Positions 55,211-63,966 of a stretch of DNA of 64,000 nt are shown here, piece after piece. Location: assembly GCA_964631955.1 (NCBI GenBank), contig CAZWBA010000006.1, forward strand, positions 111,175-175,174, written 5' to 3'. A program made the translations under genes and the position numbers. Position 1 is the stretch's first letter; the number at the start of each line of letters is the position of its first letter. The stretch comes from CAMLJR01 sp964631955. Lineage in GTDB: Bacteria; Pseudomonadota; Gammaproteobacteria; Pseudomonadales; CAMLJR01. A model generated the notes under the pieces. It did no database searches. It saw nothing but the letters and a program-made list of their open reading frames with translations, and was not told the origin of the DNA.

Positions 55211-57978
55211 ACATCGGCCTCGTCGGCGCCGGCGCAGGCTTCGTGATAGCGACGGCAGATACTGTCCAGTTCGCAGAAATCGCAGGAGGCGGGATTTTTC
55301 GGATCGACGCGGGCATCGCCATCGATGAACTGCTGCGCAAGCGTCTGCAATACTCGACGCCATTGTGTTTGTAAGGCTTCCCAATTTTCGATCGCCGTGT
55401 CTTCCGAAAATTGCGCAGGCAGAGAGAAACCTTTTTCGTCGAAATCACCGACCCCAACGATTTGTGGTTTCTCCAGACGCACCTGCGCAAAGGCGATACC
55501 CGCTATAGCGGTTTCATCTTGCGCCAGCTGTGAATACAACGGTAATTGCGGCTCGTCCGGACGATCACCCAGCCACTCATGGATTGAGCAGTTTCCATTT
55601 TTGGTTTTGTAATCGATGATGAGAAAACGGCCGTCGTGCAAGCGGTCGATACGATCGATGCGCAAACGCAATGACAGGCCATTAAATTCCGCACGACTCG
55701 TCTGTTCGAGCGCGTGAACGACGAACTCGCCGCGCTCGCGCTCGACCGTCAGCCAGCCGCGTAATAATCGCGCCAGCCGCTGCTTTTCCAGTTCGCGAAA
55801 ACGCGGGCCGAGACGCGCCGTATCGCGCTCGCAAAAATCACGCAGTGCAATATCCGCGGCGTTTTGGATTAATTGTTCCTGCGCCTGTTCGGTGAGCGCG
55901 AGCAATGCCTTCTGCGTTTTCAGTTCGCGCCAGATATTTTCCAGCGCAGCATGCAAGATACTGCCGCGTTCGGCGGCATCGAGACCGGCGACCGGTTCGT
56001 CCAGCGGACGCGCATTCAGTCGGTGCGTGGCAAAGGCGCGAAATGCACACGCGGCCTGATCCTTCAACAGTGCACTGCCGCCGCGCGCGACTTCGTCGTC
56101 TGTCCATTGCGGCGCGCAGCCGGATTGAAAATCATCGAGCGCAAATTTCGCCCGGTTGCCGGCATGACGAATACTCTCGGGCAATCGGGCATTCCATTTT
56201 CTTTCCGAGCCATTCCCGCTATTCAATAAAACGTCGCCGCCAGTTTCCGGCAGTGCATCGAACAGCGGACTGATACCGCGCGCCACCTCTTCGCGTTCGT
56301 TCTGGTATGACACGACAATGGTTTCCGCGCTGGCGAGCATCGATTGTGTAAGCTCTCGTGCAATCGCAAGTTCGCGCCCGGCATCGCAGCGCGGCATGCG
56401 CAACCGACGCTGCAGATCGCGTGGCAATAACGGATGCGGAGCAGCGGCTGCGGGCCAGCGATCGTCGCCCATATCGCAGATCCATAGCGCCTTGAATTGC
56501 AATCCCGCCGCTTCGAGCACACCGAGCACCTGCAACGGCGTGTCGGCGGTGCGCGGCTGAAATACCTGCGCCTGCATCACGCTGCGCAGGCGCTGCATTG
56601 CTGTTGCAAAATCCATCGGCGCACTCACCTGATCGAAACGGACAAATTCGATCAATGCCTGCTGCCAATGCGCGTGCTGCTGATATTCGATGCTATCGAG
56701 CGTGCGCACTCCCGGCCAGCCCAGCACGGTCAGAATTTCGCTAAAGAAATCACACCATTGCTTTGCCGAATACATGGCCTTATGCCAGTTCGCGCGACGC
56801 TCCCGCTCCGCCAGCTGATGCAGCGAATCCGCCCACTGCCAGTCTGTAAAAGTCTGCGCGATGGCGTCGCTGCAGCGACGAATCTGCGAGGAGCGTATTT
56901 TTTTTGCGCGCAGTGCGCAGATCGAAGTGATGAATATCGATTGCGCGTCGAGGCTTTCCTTCGTAAATCCCGTGAACGGTGAGCGCGTGATCTGCAGGAG
57001 TGTTTCGCGCTCGATTTCCCTGGCCGCGAGTTCGAGCAACTGCAGCGCGGTCCGAATGAGCGGCGTCTGCGCGAGCGATTCTCCCGAGGAAAAATTGATC
57101 GGCACCAGCGCGCGCGCCCGCGGCGGCGACTTGAATTCGGGTGCGATGATATCGAGCAGCACGCGTTCCACCAATGGCCGCTGCTGGTTCAGCTCGGGGA
57201 CGACAATCGCAACCGGGCCTGCGGGATTTTTTTCGAGCTCGCGCTGCGCCCATAATGCTGCGGCCTGCAGTTGCGTTTCGAGCGATTCGAAACCCGCGCG
57301 CACCGCATTTTTATTGCGATGCGGCAATGCAATGGCGGAATAATCCGCAACCGCGTGCAGCAGTTCCGCATACAGCGGCGGCACATCGTCAAAACCCACA
57401 CTCACGATGCTGTCGGGCAATTGCACGCGCGCGTTTTTTTCCTTTTGCTGCCGTACCGCCTCGACCACGCGCCGGTCGCGCTCCGCTGTCGCGACTGCCT
57501 GCAGCGCCTCGCAAGCCGATACGAAATGATCTAGCCATTGCAGAAACATCGCACTATCGGGCTGCGCTTCGCATTCGCGGCGAACGGCATCGCTCAGCGG
57601 CAGCTGGCGCCATAGTGAAAGTGTTCGAAAGGCGCTCTGCGCATGCAATGCAGCCTGACCCGGCCGCAATAATGGTATCTCGCCGGTATGCGTCGATCGC
57701 TCGCGCAGCGCCGATTCCCACAACAGCAGCTCCTGCGACGCGTTGAGCACCCAGCGCCCATGCGCGAGTTCATCGCCGCGCCATGACATTTGCTGCCAGA
57801 GCTGGTCGATCCAGTCTGCAATCGCGAATACCGGAGCCGCCGGCGCTGCCGGCCGTGTCGCTGCGATCGCAAGACGAATGCGGCTCGCCAGGCGTCGGTT
57901 CGGCGTCAGCACGACCGCACCGCGTGCGAGATCGGCGTCGATTAAAGCGGGATCAAAAAGGAAAGCGGATTCGGACAT
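55207..57978 (-). CDS. addB: AddB-like PD-(D/E)XK nuclease subunit
   Basis: 923 residues from the ATG at 57978. It lacks a Walker A (LTPNRRLASRIR at the start), as expected for AddB-like inactive helicase domains. The C-terminal RecB-type nuclease has GSILHAALENIWRE (about 675) and IDYKTKNGN (about 790). C-terminal cysteines (CDFCELDSICR, about 903) with an earlier CAFRAF suggest the AddB iron-sulfur latch. It is translationally coupled to the helicase subunit. Confidence 0.88.
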   Translation of the reverse strand: MSESAFLFDPALIDADLARGAVVLTPNRRLASRIRLAIAATRPAAPAAPVFAIADWIDQLWQQMSWRGDELAHGRWVLNASQELLLWESALRERSTHTGEIPLLRPGQAALHAQSAFRTLSLWRQLPLSDAVRRECEAQPDSAMFLQWLDHFVSACEALQAVATAERDRRVVEAVRQQKEKNARVQLPDSIVSVGFDDVPPLYAELLHAVADYSAIALPHRNKNAVRAGFESLETQLQAAALWAQRELEKNPAGPVAIVVPELNQQRPLVERVLLDIIAPEFKSPPRARALVPINFSSGESLAQTPLIRTALQLLELAAREIERETLLQITRSPFTGFTKESLDAQSIFITSICALRAKKIRSSQIRRCSDAIAQTFTDWQWADSLHQLAERERRANWHKAMYSAKQWCDFFSEILTVLGWPGVRTLDSIEYQQHAHWQQALIEFVRFDQVSAPMDFATAMQRLRSVMQAQVFQPRTADTPLQVLGVLEAAGLQFKALWICDMGDDRWPAAAAPHPLLPRDLQRRLRMPRCDAGRELAIARELTQSMLASAETIVVSYQNEREEVARGISPLFDALPETGGDVLLNSGNGSERKWNARLPESIRHAGNRAKFALDDFQSGCAPQWTDDEVARGGSALLKDQAACAFRAFATHRLNARPLDEPVAGLDAAERGSILHAALENIWRELKTQKALLALTEQAQEQLIQNAADIALRDFCERDTARLGPRFRELEKQRLARLLRGWLTVERERGEFVVHALEQTSRAEFNGLSLRLRIDRIDRLHDGRFLIIDYKTKNGNCSIHEWLGDRPDEPQLPLYSQLAQDETAIAGIAFAQVRLEKPQIVGVGDFDEKGFSLPAQFSEDTAIENWEALQTQWRRVLQTLAQQFIDGDARVDPKNPASCDFCELDSICRRYHEACAGADEADV

Positions 57979-58145
57979 GCGCCAATTGTACCGGCTCAGG
58001 CTTCGCATCCGGTACCGCTCGGTATCGATCGGATGCCTTTTTCGCTACAATTGCCGGCCCGGCCGCAATCGCCAATCCCGTTTTATCAACCCTGGTATTT
58101 GCAGTTTCATCACTCATGTATTTGAAGGAAAGCGCGGAAACCGTC

Positions 58146-59249
58146 ATGCCCGATCGTACTAATGCCAATTCGAACGCCAATGTCGGCGCTCAGCCCGTGG
58201 ACAATCTCAATGTCGCTGCGCAGGAAGTCCTGATTACGCCCGATCAATTGAAAAGCGCGCTGCCGATGTCTGCCGAGGCGCGCGAAACCATCGCCAACAG
58301 TCGCCAGGTCATTCGCAATATTCTCGATCGCAAGGATCATCGCATGTTCGTCGTGGTCGGCCCCTGCTCGATTCACGACATCGATGCCGCACACGATTAC
58401 GCGCGTCGCCTGAAAAAACTCGCCGATGAAGTCGGCGATACCCTGTTCATCGTCATGCGTGTTTATTTCGAAAAGCCGCGTACCACGGTTGGCTGGAAAG
58501 GGCTCATCAATGATCCGCACATGAACGACACCTTCAAAATTCAGGAAGGACTGCATATCGGCCGCAAATTATTGCTCGATATCACCGAAATGGGATTGCC
58601 CACCTCCACCGAGGCGCTCGATCCGATTTCGCCGCAATATCTGCAGGACTGCATCACCTGGTCGGCGATCGGTGCGCGCACCACCGAATCGCAGACACAC
58701 CGCGAAATGGCGAGCGGTTTGAGTTCGGCGGTCGGTTTCAAAAACGGCACCGATGGCGGCCTCGCGGTTGCGATTAACGCGTTGAAATCGGTATCGGAAC
58801 CGCACCGCTTTCTCGGCATCGATTCGCGCGGTCAGGTGGCCGTTATCACCACGACCGGAAACAAATATGCGCACGTGGTTTTGCGCGGCGGCAGCAACGG
58901 CCCGAATTACGATTCGGTGCATATCGCGCTGTGCGAGCAGGAATTACAGAAAGCCAAACTGCAGCCGAACATCATGGTCGATTGCAGTCACGCCAATTCG
59001 AACAAACAACCTGAATTGCAACCGCTCGTGATCGAGAACGTGACCAATCAGGTAATCGAAGGCAATAAATCGATTGTGGGCTTGATGGTGGAATCGAATT
59101 TGTTCGCGGGCAATCAATCGATCCCTGAGGATTTGAGCAAACTGCAGTACGGTGTTTCCGTCACCGACGGCTGTATCGCGTGGGATGCGACGGAAAACTC
59201 GTTGCGTACGATGCGCGAAAAGCTGAAAGACGTGCTGCCCGGACGCTAA
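58146..59249 (+). CDS. aroG: 3-deoxy-7-phosphoheptulonate (DAHP) synthase, class I
   Basis: 367 residues from the ATG at 58146 after GGAAA; an ATG at 58116 lacks a ribosome-binding site. Marks include FVVVGPCSIHD (metal/PEP site, about 65), VYFEKPRTTVGWKGLIND, SSAVGFKNGTDGG, VLRGGSNGPNYD and VDCSHANSNK. It catalyses the first step of the shikimate pathway. It belongs to the AroF/AroG/AroH group; which feedback inhibitor acts is not decidable by eye. Confidence 0.96.
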   Translation: MPDRTNANSNANVGAQPVDNLNVAAQEVLITPDQLKSALPMSAEARETIANSRQVIRNILDRKDHRMFVVVGPCSIHDIDAAHDYARRLKKLADEVGDTLFIVMRVYFEKPRTTVGWKGLINDPHMNDTFKIQEGLHIGRKLLLDITEMGLPTSTEALDPISPQYLQDCITWSAIGARTTESQTHREMASGLSSAVGFKNGTDGGLAVAINALKSVSEPHRFLGIDSRGQVAVITTTGNKYAHVVLRGGSNGPNYDSVHIALCEQELQKAKLQPNIMVDCSHANSNKQPELQPLVIENVTNQVIEGNKSIVGLMVESNLFAGNQSIPEDLSKLQYGVSVTDGCIAWDATENSLRTMREKLKDVLPGR

Positions 59250-59261
59250 CAGCGCATGCAT

Positions 59262-59290
59262 AAAAAAGCCCGGTTAAACCGGGCTTTTTT
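59262..59290. terminator. Bidirectional terminator between DAHP synthase and thrH
   Basis: AAAAAAGCCCGG (59262-59273), TTAAA loop, CCGGGCTTTTTT (59279-59290). It ends both convergent genes. The GCCCGG stem core is the same as in the terminators at 6164 and 27784. Confidence 0.95.
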
Positions 59291-59303
59291 ATTCTCGCAA
59301 TTT

Positions 59304-59921
59304 TTACAACACCAGATCGCGCACGCTGGCCTTGATGAATTCCTTTTTCAAATCGTCGAAGGTCTGCACGGCCGGAAACTGCGGAAATTCGCGAATCACA
59401 TTTTCCGGCGCATGAAACAAGATACCGGCGTCGGCTTCGGCGAGCATGGTGGTGTCATTGTAGGAATCGCCCGCAGCGATGACGCGATAGTACAGGCTCT
59501 TGAACGCGAGTACCGACTGGCGCTTGGGATTGACCTGACGCAGCCTGTAATTCACCACGCGGCCCTTCTCATCGGTTTCAAGCTTGTGACACAGCAGTGC
59601 CGGAAAACCCAGTTGACGCATCAATGGCTGTGCGAATTCGTAAAACGTGTCGGACAGGATCACGACCTGAAAACGTTCGCGCAACCAGTCGACGAATTCG
59701 CGGGCGCCTTCGAGCGGTTTGATTTTGGCGATCACCGCCTGGATATCGGGCAGGCCGAGCTTGTGCTCGTCGAGGATACGCAAACGCTGCTTCATCAGGA
59801 CATCGTAATCGGGAATATCGCGCGTCGTCGCCCGCAACGCCTCGATGCCGGTTTCCTCGGCAAAGGCAATCCAGATTTCAGGGACAAGAACTCCTTCGAG
59901 GTCTAGGCAGGCGATTTCCAC
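59304..59921 (-). CDS. thrH: ThrH: phosphoserine phosphatase / homoserine phosphotransferase (HAD family)
   Basis: 205 residues of the HAD superfamily: motif I CLDLEGVLVPE (about 5-15), motif II ILSDTFYEF (about 89), motif III/IV AAGDSYNDTTML (about 149). These match Pseudomonas ThrH, which dephosphorylates phosphoserine and can move the phosphate to homoserine. It lies next to cysB, as in Pseudomonas. Confidence 0.94.
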   Translation of the reverse strand: MEIACLDLEGVLVPEIWIAFAEETGIEALRATTRDIPDYDVLMKQRLRILDEHKLGLPDIQAVIAKIKPLEGAREFVDWLRERFQVVILSDTFYEFAQPLMRQLGFPALLCHKLETDEKGRVVNYRLRQVNPKRQSVLAFKSLYYRVIAAGDSYNDTTMLAEADAGILFHAPENVIREFPQFPAVQTFDDLKKEFIKASVRDLVL

Positions 59922-60024
59922 GGACGACTCCTAATAATGCGCAGTAAGAAAAAATCAGGCGGCACGATACCGGGAACCTAAAGATCAGGCAATCTTGGGA
60001 AAGTTGACGATGGGTATCGGCAAG

Positions 60025-60047
60025 CAGGGGCGCAACACAGCGCCCTG
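60025..60047 (-). terminator. Weak hairpin downstream of cysB
   Basis: CAGGGGCGC / GCGCCCTG arms (one bulged base) with an AACACA loop lie just after the cysB stop. There is no T run, so it is a poor intrinsic terminator. Confidence 0.35.
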
Positions 60048-60066
60048 CGGGATCTGACGCCGAAAA

Positions 60067-61041
60067 TCAGTAAGTGGGCAATTGCACGTGCTCGAAGAGT
60101 TCATCGAGCTCCGCCCTGGTATGGCGCTGAAAAGCCTGTTCGACGATATCGCGCTTGAGATGGGGCGCGAACATCTGAATGAAGTCATACATGAAACCGC
60201 GCAGAAAGGTGCCGCGACGGAAACCGATTTTGGTAATGCTGGAGGCGAACAAATGGCTCGCATCGAGCGCCACCAGATCGTCATCGATCTCCTGATCGAC
60301 GGCCATATGGGCCACGATGCCAATGCCCAGACCGAGACGCACATAGGTTTTGATGACGTCGGCATCGGCTGCGGTAAAGACCACTTTCGGCTGCAGCCCT
60401 TTTTCGAGGAAAGCCTCATCGAGTTTCGAGCGGCCGGTGAAACCGAATACATAGGTGACGATCGGATGCGCGGCGACATCTTCGAGGGATAGTTTCGAAA
60501 CCTGCGCGAGCGGATGATTTTTCGGCACGATGACGCAGCGATTCCATTTGTAGCAGGGCATCATCACCAGATCGCTGAAGAGTTCGAGCGCCTCGGTGGC
60601 AATCGCAAAATCCACAGTGCCATCGGCAGCCAGTTCGGAGATTTGCATCGGCGTGCCCTGATGCATATGCAGCGCGACGTCGGGGTATTTCTTGATGAAC
60701 AGCTTGATGACCGGAGGCAAGGCGTAACGGGCCTGCGTGTGCGTCGTTGCGATCGACAGGCTGCCCTTCTTCTCATTGCTGAATTCCTGCGCCACCTGCT
60801 TGATGCTTTCGCATTTGCGCAGAATTTCGCCCGCCGTTTTCAGAATCGCCTCGCCCGCAGGCGTCACTCGCGTAAGGTGTTTGCCCGAGCGCGAGAAAAT
60901 CTCTACACCCAGCTCATCCTCCAGCAGGCGAATCTGCTTGCTGATGCCGGGTTGCGACGTGTAAAGGCTTTGTGCGGTGGCGGAGACGTTGAGCTCGTGG
61001 TGTGCTACTTCCCAGATGTAACGCAGCTGCTGTAACTTCAT
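60067..61041 (-). CDS. cysB: LysR-type sulfur regulator CysB
   Basis: 324 residues from the ATG at 61041, with AGGAGAGG just upstream; an earlier ATG adds five residues. The standard CysB start MKLQQLRYIWEVAHHELNVS, HTH to about 63, and effector domain with IATTHTQARYALP (about 98-110) and GIGIVAHMAVD. It activates sulfate assimilation genes in response to N-acetylserine. The length and sequence match CysB closely. Confidence 0.97.
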   Translation of the reverse strand: MKLQQLRYIWEVAHHELNVSATAQSLYTSQPGISKQIRLLEDELGVEIFSRSGKHLTRVTPAGEAILKTAGEILRKCESIKQVAQEFSNEKKGSLSIATTHTQARYALPPVIKLFIKKYPDVALHMHQGTPMQISELAADGTVDFAIATEALELFSDLVMMPCYKWNRCVIVPKNHPLAQVSKLSLEDVAAHPIVTYVFGFTGRSKLDEAFLEKGLQPKVVFTAADADVIKTYVRLGLGIGIVAHMAVDQEIDDDLVALDASHLFASSITKIGFRRGTFLRGFMYDFIQMFAPHLKRDIVEQAFQRHTRAELDELFEHVQLPTY

Positions 61042-61205
61042 GTACCCTCTCCTCAATCGCCCATAAGCTACTTATTTTACTGAAAAAACAAATTAAAACT
61101 TCTTATGGCCGGCAAAACCGCTGGTTACCAGAGCACCGGCTCTTATAGCCAAACATAGCGCACTTGCCTGGAAAACACGAATTTTTGGCACAAGAAACGG
61201 TGCTT

Positions 61206-61241
61206 TTTTATTCTATTGGCACATCTTTTATTCTATTGGCA
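61206..61241. repeat. Short tandem duplication, 2 copies at 20-bp period, over the 5'-nucleotidase stop
   Basis: TTTTATTCTATTGGCA at 61206-61221 recurs at 61226-61241. The second copy (first in reading direction) contains the last codons and the TAA of the leftward gene; the other is a duplicate just past the stop. Confidence 0.85.
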
Positions 61242-62154
61242 GCTCCGGAAGATTCGCGATCCCATGCGGAACATGACCCGTCGCGACATGCTGACTGGCC
61301 GAATCGCAATGCCCCAGCTGATCGTCGAAGAAAACATCGGCCCCAAACGCCCGGAGAAACTCTCCCTTCGGCAATCCGCCCAAAAACAACGATTCATCGA
61401 GACGGATATTCCAGGCGCGCAACGTGCGGATAACGCGCTCGTGCGCCGGCGCGGAACGCGCGGTGACCAGGGCCGTGCGCAGTAACGGCTGATCGACGGG
61501 CAATTCGCTTTGCAATAAATGCAACGCCTGCAGGAACGGTTTGAAGGGGCCGCCGCTGAGCGGCTGTTTTGCCGCCGCGCGTTCGCTGTCGGCGAAGGCC
61601 TGCAGACCGTCGGCTTTGTAGATGCGCTCGGCTTCATCGGAAAAGACCACCGCATCGCCATCGAACGCAATGCGCAGCTGATCGCTGATGACACGCTCGC
61701 CGCGCGGGGACATCAGCGTCGCCGCCGCCACGCCATTCGCCAGCGCTGCACGCACATCTTCCGGATGCGTGGATAAAAAAAGCTGGCAGCCGAAAGCCGA
61801 CACATAACGATAGGGGTCCTGCCCGCCACAGAACGCCGCGCGGCAAATCGGCAACCGGTAATGCTGAATCGAATTGAATACACGAAGCCCCGTATCCGCA
61901 CTGTTTCGCGACAGCAGAATCACATCGACGCGCGTTCCATCGCGGCTCGAAAGCACCTCATTGAGCCTCAACAGTTTCTGCACGAATGGAAATGCCTCGC
62001 CGGGCTGCAGCGGCTGCTCCTCGTTCTCGATTTGATAACGCTGAAATGCTTCCAGTCCTTCTTCCTCGAATACGCGATGACTATCGTCGAGATTGAATAA
62101 TGCGCGCGAGGAAATGGCGATGACGAGTTTATTGATCGTAATGTTATCGGTCAT
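61228..62154 (-). CDS. Cytosolic 5'-nucleotidase-like protein (5_nucleotid / cN-I family)
   Basis: 308 residues from the ATG at 62154 (MTDNITINKLVIAISS); the longer open frame upstream has no homology. The family signature ISSRALFNLDDSH (about 13-25), VILLSRNSADTGLRVFNSI (about 73-91), RAAFCGGQDPYRYVSAF (about 100-116) and AFDGDAVVFSDEAE (about 163-176) match the cN-I family. It probably dephosphorylates nucleoside monophosphates. The C-terminus is duplicated in the DNA just beyond the stop. Confidence 0.88.
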   Translation of the reverse strand: MTDNITINKLVIAISSRALFNLDDSHRVFEEEGLEAFQRYQIENEEQPLQPGEAFPFVQKLLRLNEVLSSRDGTRVDVILLSRNSADTGLRVFNSIQHYRLPICRAAFCGGQDPYRYVSAFGCQLFLSTHPEDVRAALANGVAAATLMSPRGERVISDQLRIAFDGDAVVFSDEAERIYKADGLQAFADSERAAAKQPLSGGPFKPFLQALHLLQSELPVDQPLLRTALVTARSAPAHERVIRTLRAWNIRLDESLFLGGLPKGEFLRAFGADVFFDDQLGHCDSASQHVATGHVPHGIANLPELPIE

Positions 62155-62291
62155 GTGAAGTCGGCTTGAACAGAAAAATGGCTGGATTCGATGCAGTCGG
62201 AATATATCGCCAATAACGCGCGCGGCAAAGAGCACTGATTTCCGTGAATGTAACCAGTACAATCGCGGCTCAGGCCCAATTGAAATTCATC

Positions 62292-63362
62292 ATGCTGAAT
62301 ACCGCTCGCGCCACCATCGATCTCTCCGCGCTTCGTCACAATCTCGCCATCGTACGCAAGCTCTGCACGCATAGCAGCATCATGGCGATGATTAAAGCCG
62401 ACGCCTACGGGCACGGGCTGCTACCCGTTGCGCAAACGCTTATCGACGCGGACGGATTCGCCGTAGCGCGACTCAGTGAAGCCCTGCAATTGCGACGCGC
62501 CGGTATCGAACAGCGAATTTTATTGCTCGGCACCCTGCTCGATAGCGATGAATTGAGATTGTGTTCGGAACTGAATATCGACGTGACCGCGCACGATGTC
62601 GAATCAGTGGCGCTGATCGACGCCGCAGCGAGGCAAAATCCCCTGCGCGTCTGGCTCGAACTCGATTCCGGCATGCATCGTCTTGGGCTCGATCCCGCCA
62701 GCTTCGAACAAGCCGATCGAAAACTTCACACCAACGACGGCATCATCGAATTATTGCACTGGACACATTTCAGCGATGCCGAGGATTTGCGCAACGATAT
62801 CAACGACCGGCAACTGGCGTTGATGCAATCCTCGCGCGCGCAACAGCAAAGCCCGGTGAGCATCGCCAATTCTGCCTCCATCATCGGCCGACCGGATACA
62901 CACGCGGCGTGGGTCCGCCCCGGTCTGATGCTCTACGGAATCAGCCCCATTAAAGATGCACATATACAAAAATTACGGATAGCGATGCAGCTGCACGCAA
63001 ACATCATCGCAATCAGGGCAGTGAGGAAAGGCGAATCCACAGGCTATAACCGCACGTGGACCGCGCAACGCGATAGCACCATTGCGACAATCGGCATCGG
63101 CTATGGCGACGGTTATCCACGCCACGCGCGCAACGGCACACCCGTATGGCTGAACGGTCGCTGCGTACCGCTGGCCGGGCGCGTCTCGATGGATTCGATC
63201 ACAGTCGATATTACCGATCACCCCGGCGTGAAACCCGGTGACGAAGCGGAGTTGTGGGGAGCAAATTTGTCGGCGGATATCGTCGCGCATCATGCGCACA
63301 CGATTAGCTACGAACTATTTACCGGCGTTACCGCGCGTGTCGATCGAATCTATCTGAATTGA
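62292..63362 (+). CDS. alr: Alanine racemase
   Basis: 356 residues from the ATG at 62292 (MLNTARATIDLSALRHN); a GTG at 62244 would add 16 residues. PLP Lys35 in MAMIKADAYGHG, the catalytic Tyr in GYGDGYPRHARNG (about 270), and RVSMDSITVDI (about 298). It makes D-alanine for peptidoglycan. It is divergent from the 5'-nucleotidase (137-bp gap) and convergent with the truncated PLP enzyme gene. Confidence 0.96.
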   Translation: MLNTARATIDLSALRHNLAIVRKLCTHSSIMAMIKADAYGHGLLPVAQTLIDADGFAVARLSEALQLRRAGIEQRILLLGTLLDSDELRLCSELNIDVTAHDVESVALIDAAARQNPLRVWLELDSGMHRLGLDPASFEQADRKLHTNDGIIELLHWTHFSDAEDLRNDINDRQLALMQSSRAQQQSPVSIANSASIIGRPDTHAAWVRPGLMLYGISPIKDAHIQKLRIAMQLHANIIAIRAVRKGESTGYNRTWTAQRDSTIATIGIGYGDGYPRHARNGTPVWLNGRCVPLAGRVSMDSITVDITDHPGVKPGDEAELWGANLSADIVAHHAHTISYELFTGVTARVDRIYLN

Positions 63363-63387
63363 AACCGATTCGAAATTTTCATTCGGA

Positions 63388-63966
63388 TTAAAACTGAAAC
63401 CGATCGCGCTGGGGAAATAAACCGAATACACCGCCCGTGTGCACGAAAACGATGTCGTTACTGTCATCGAAGCGACCGCGCCCGATTTCGCTCAACATGC
63501 CGTGAAAGGCTTTGCCCGTGTACACCGGATCCAGCACGATGCCTTCGCTACGCCCGACACGCGCAATGGTCTCGAAAACCTCCGGCTCGGCTTTGGCGTA
63601 ACCGGAGCCCATGTAATCATCGATGACATAAACCGGCAGTTGCTCGATAGCGAGCGTGTGCTGCGGCCAGCGCTTCTGCCAGTCGCGCAAATCGGCGCGA
63701 ACCTTGTTGATAAAATAATTCTCGTCATCGCAGACGGCGATGCCCCAGACTTTCGCGTCGATGCCGTGCAACTCAACGCCAGCGGTCAAGCCTGCCTGTG
63801 TTCCACCCGAGCCGGTAGCACAGACGATATGCTTCGGCTCGATTTGATAACGAATAAAATCGTCGCGCAATTCCTCGCATGCGGCGACATACCCCCACAG
63901 ACCGATGCCATCGCTCGCCCCCGTCGGGATGACGAATGGAATACGGCCGTGCCGGCCGTATTCCAT
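63388..63966 (-). CDS. PLP-dependent D-cysteine desulfhydrase / ACC deaminase family enzyme, 3' part
   Basis: The reading frame covers the C-terminal about 185 residues of a fold-II PLP enzyme: FVIPTGASDGIGLWGYVAA, the PLP phosphate-loop CATGSGGTQAGLTAG, and the C-terminal LDPVYTGKAFHGML and VFVHTGGVFGLFPQ. The family is usually about 330 residues. The N-terminal half, with the PLP lysine, is missing because the sequence folds back on itself at 63949. The apparent ATG at 63966 is inside the fold-back and not the true start. Whether the substrate is D-cysteine or ACC is unclear. Confidence 0.85.
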   Translation of the reverse strand: MEYGRHGRIPFVIPTGASDGIGLWGYVAACEELRDDFIRYQIEPKHIVCATGSGGTQAGLTAGVELHGIDAKVWGIAVCDDENYFINKVRADLRDWQKRWPQHTLAIEQLPVYVIDDYMGSGYAKAEPEVFETIARVGRSEGIVLDPVYTGKAFHGMLSEIGRGRFDDSNDIVFVHTGGVFGLFPQRDRFQF

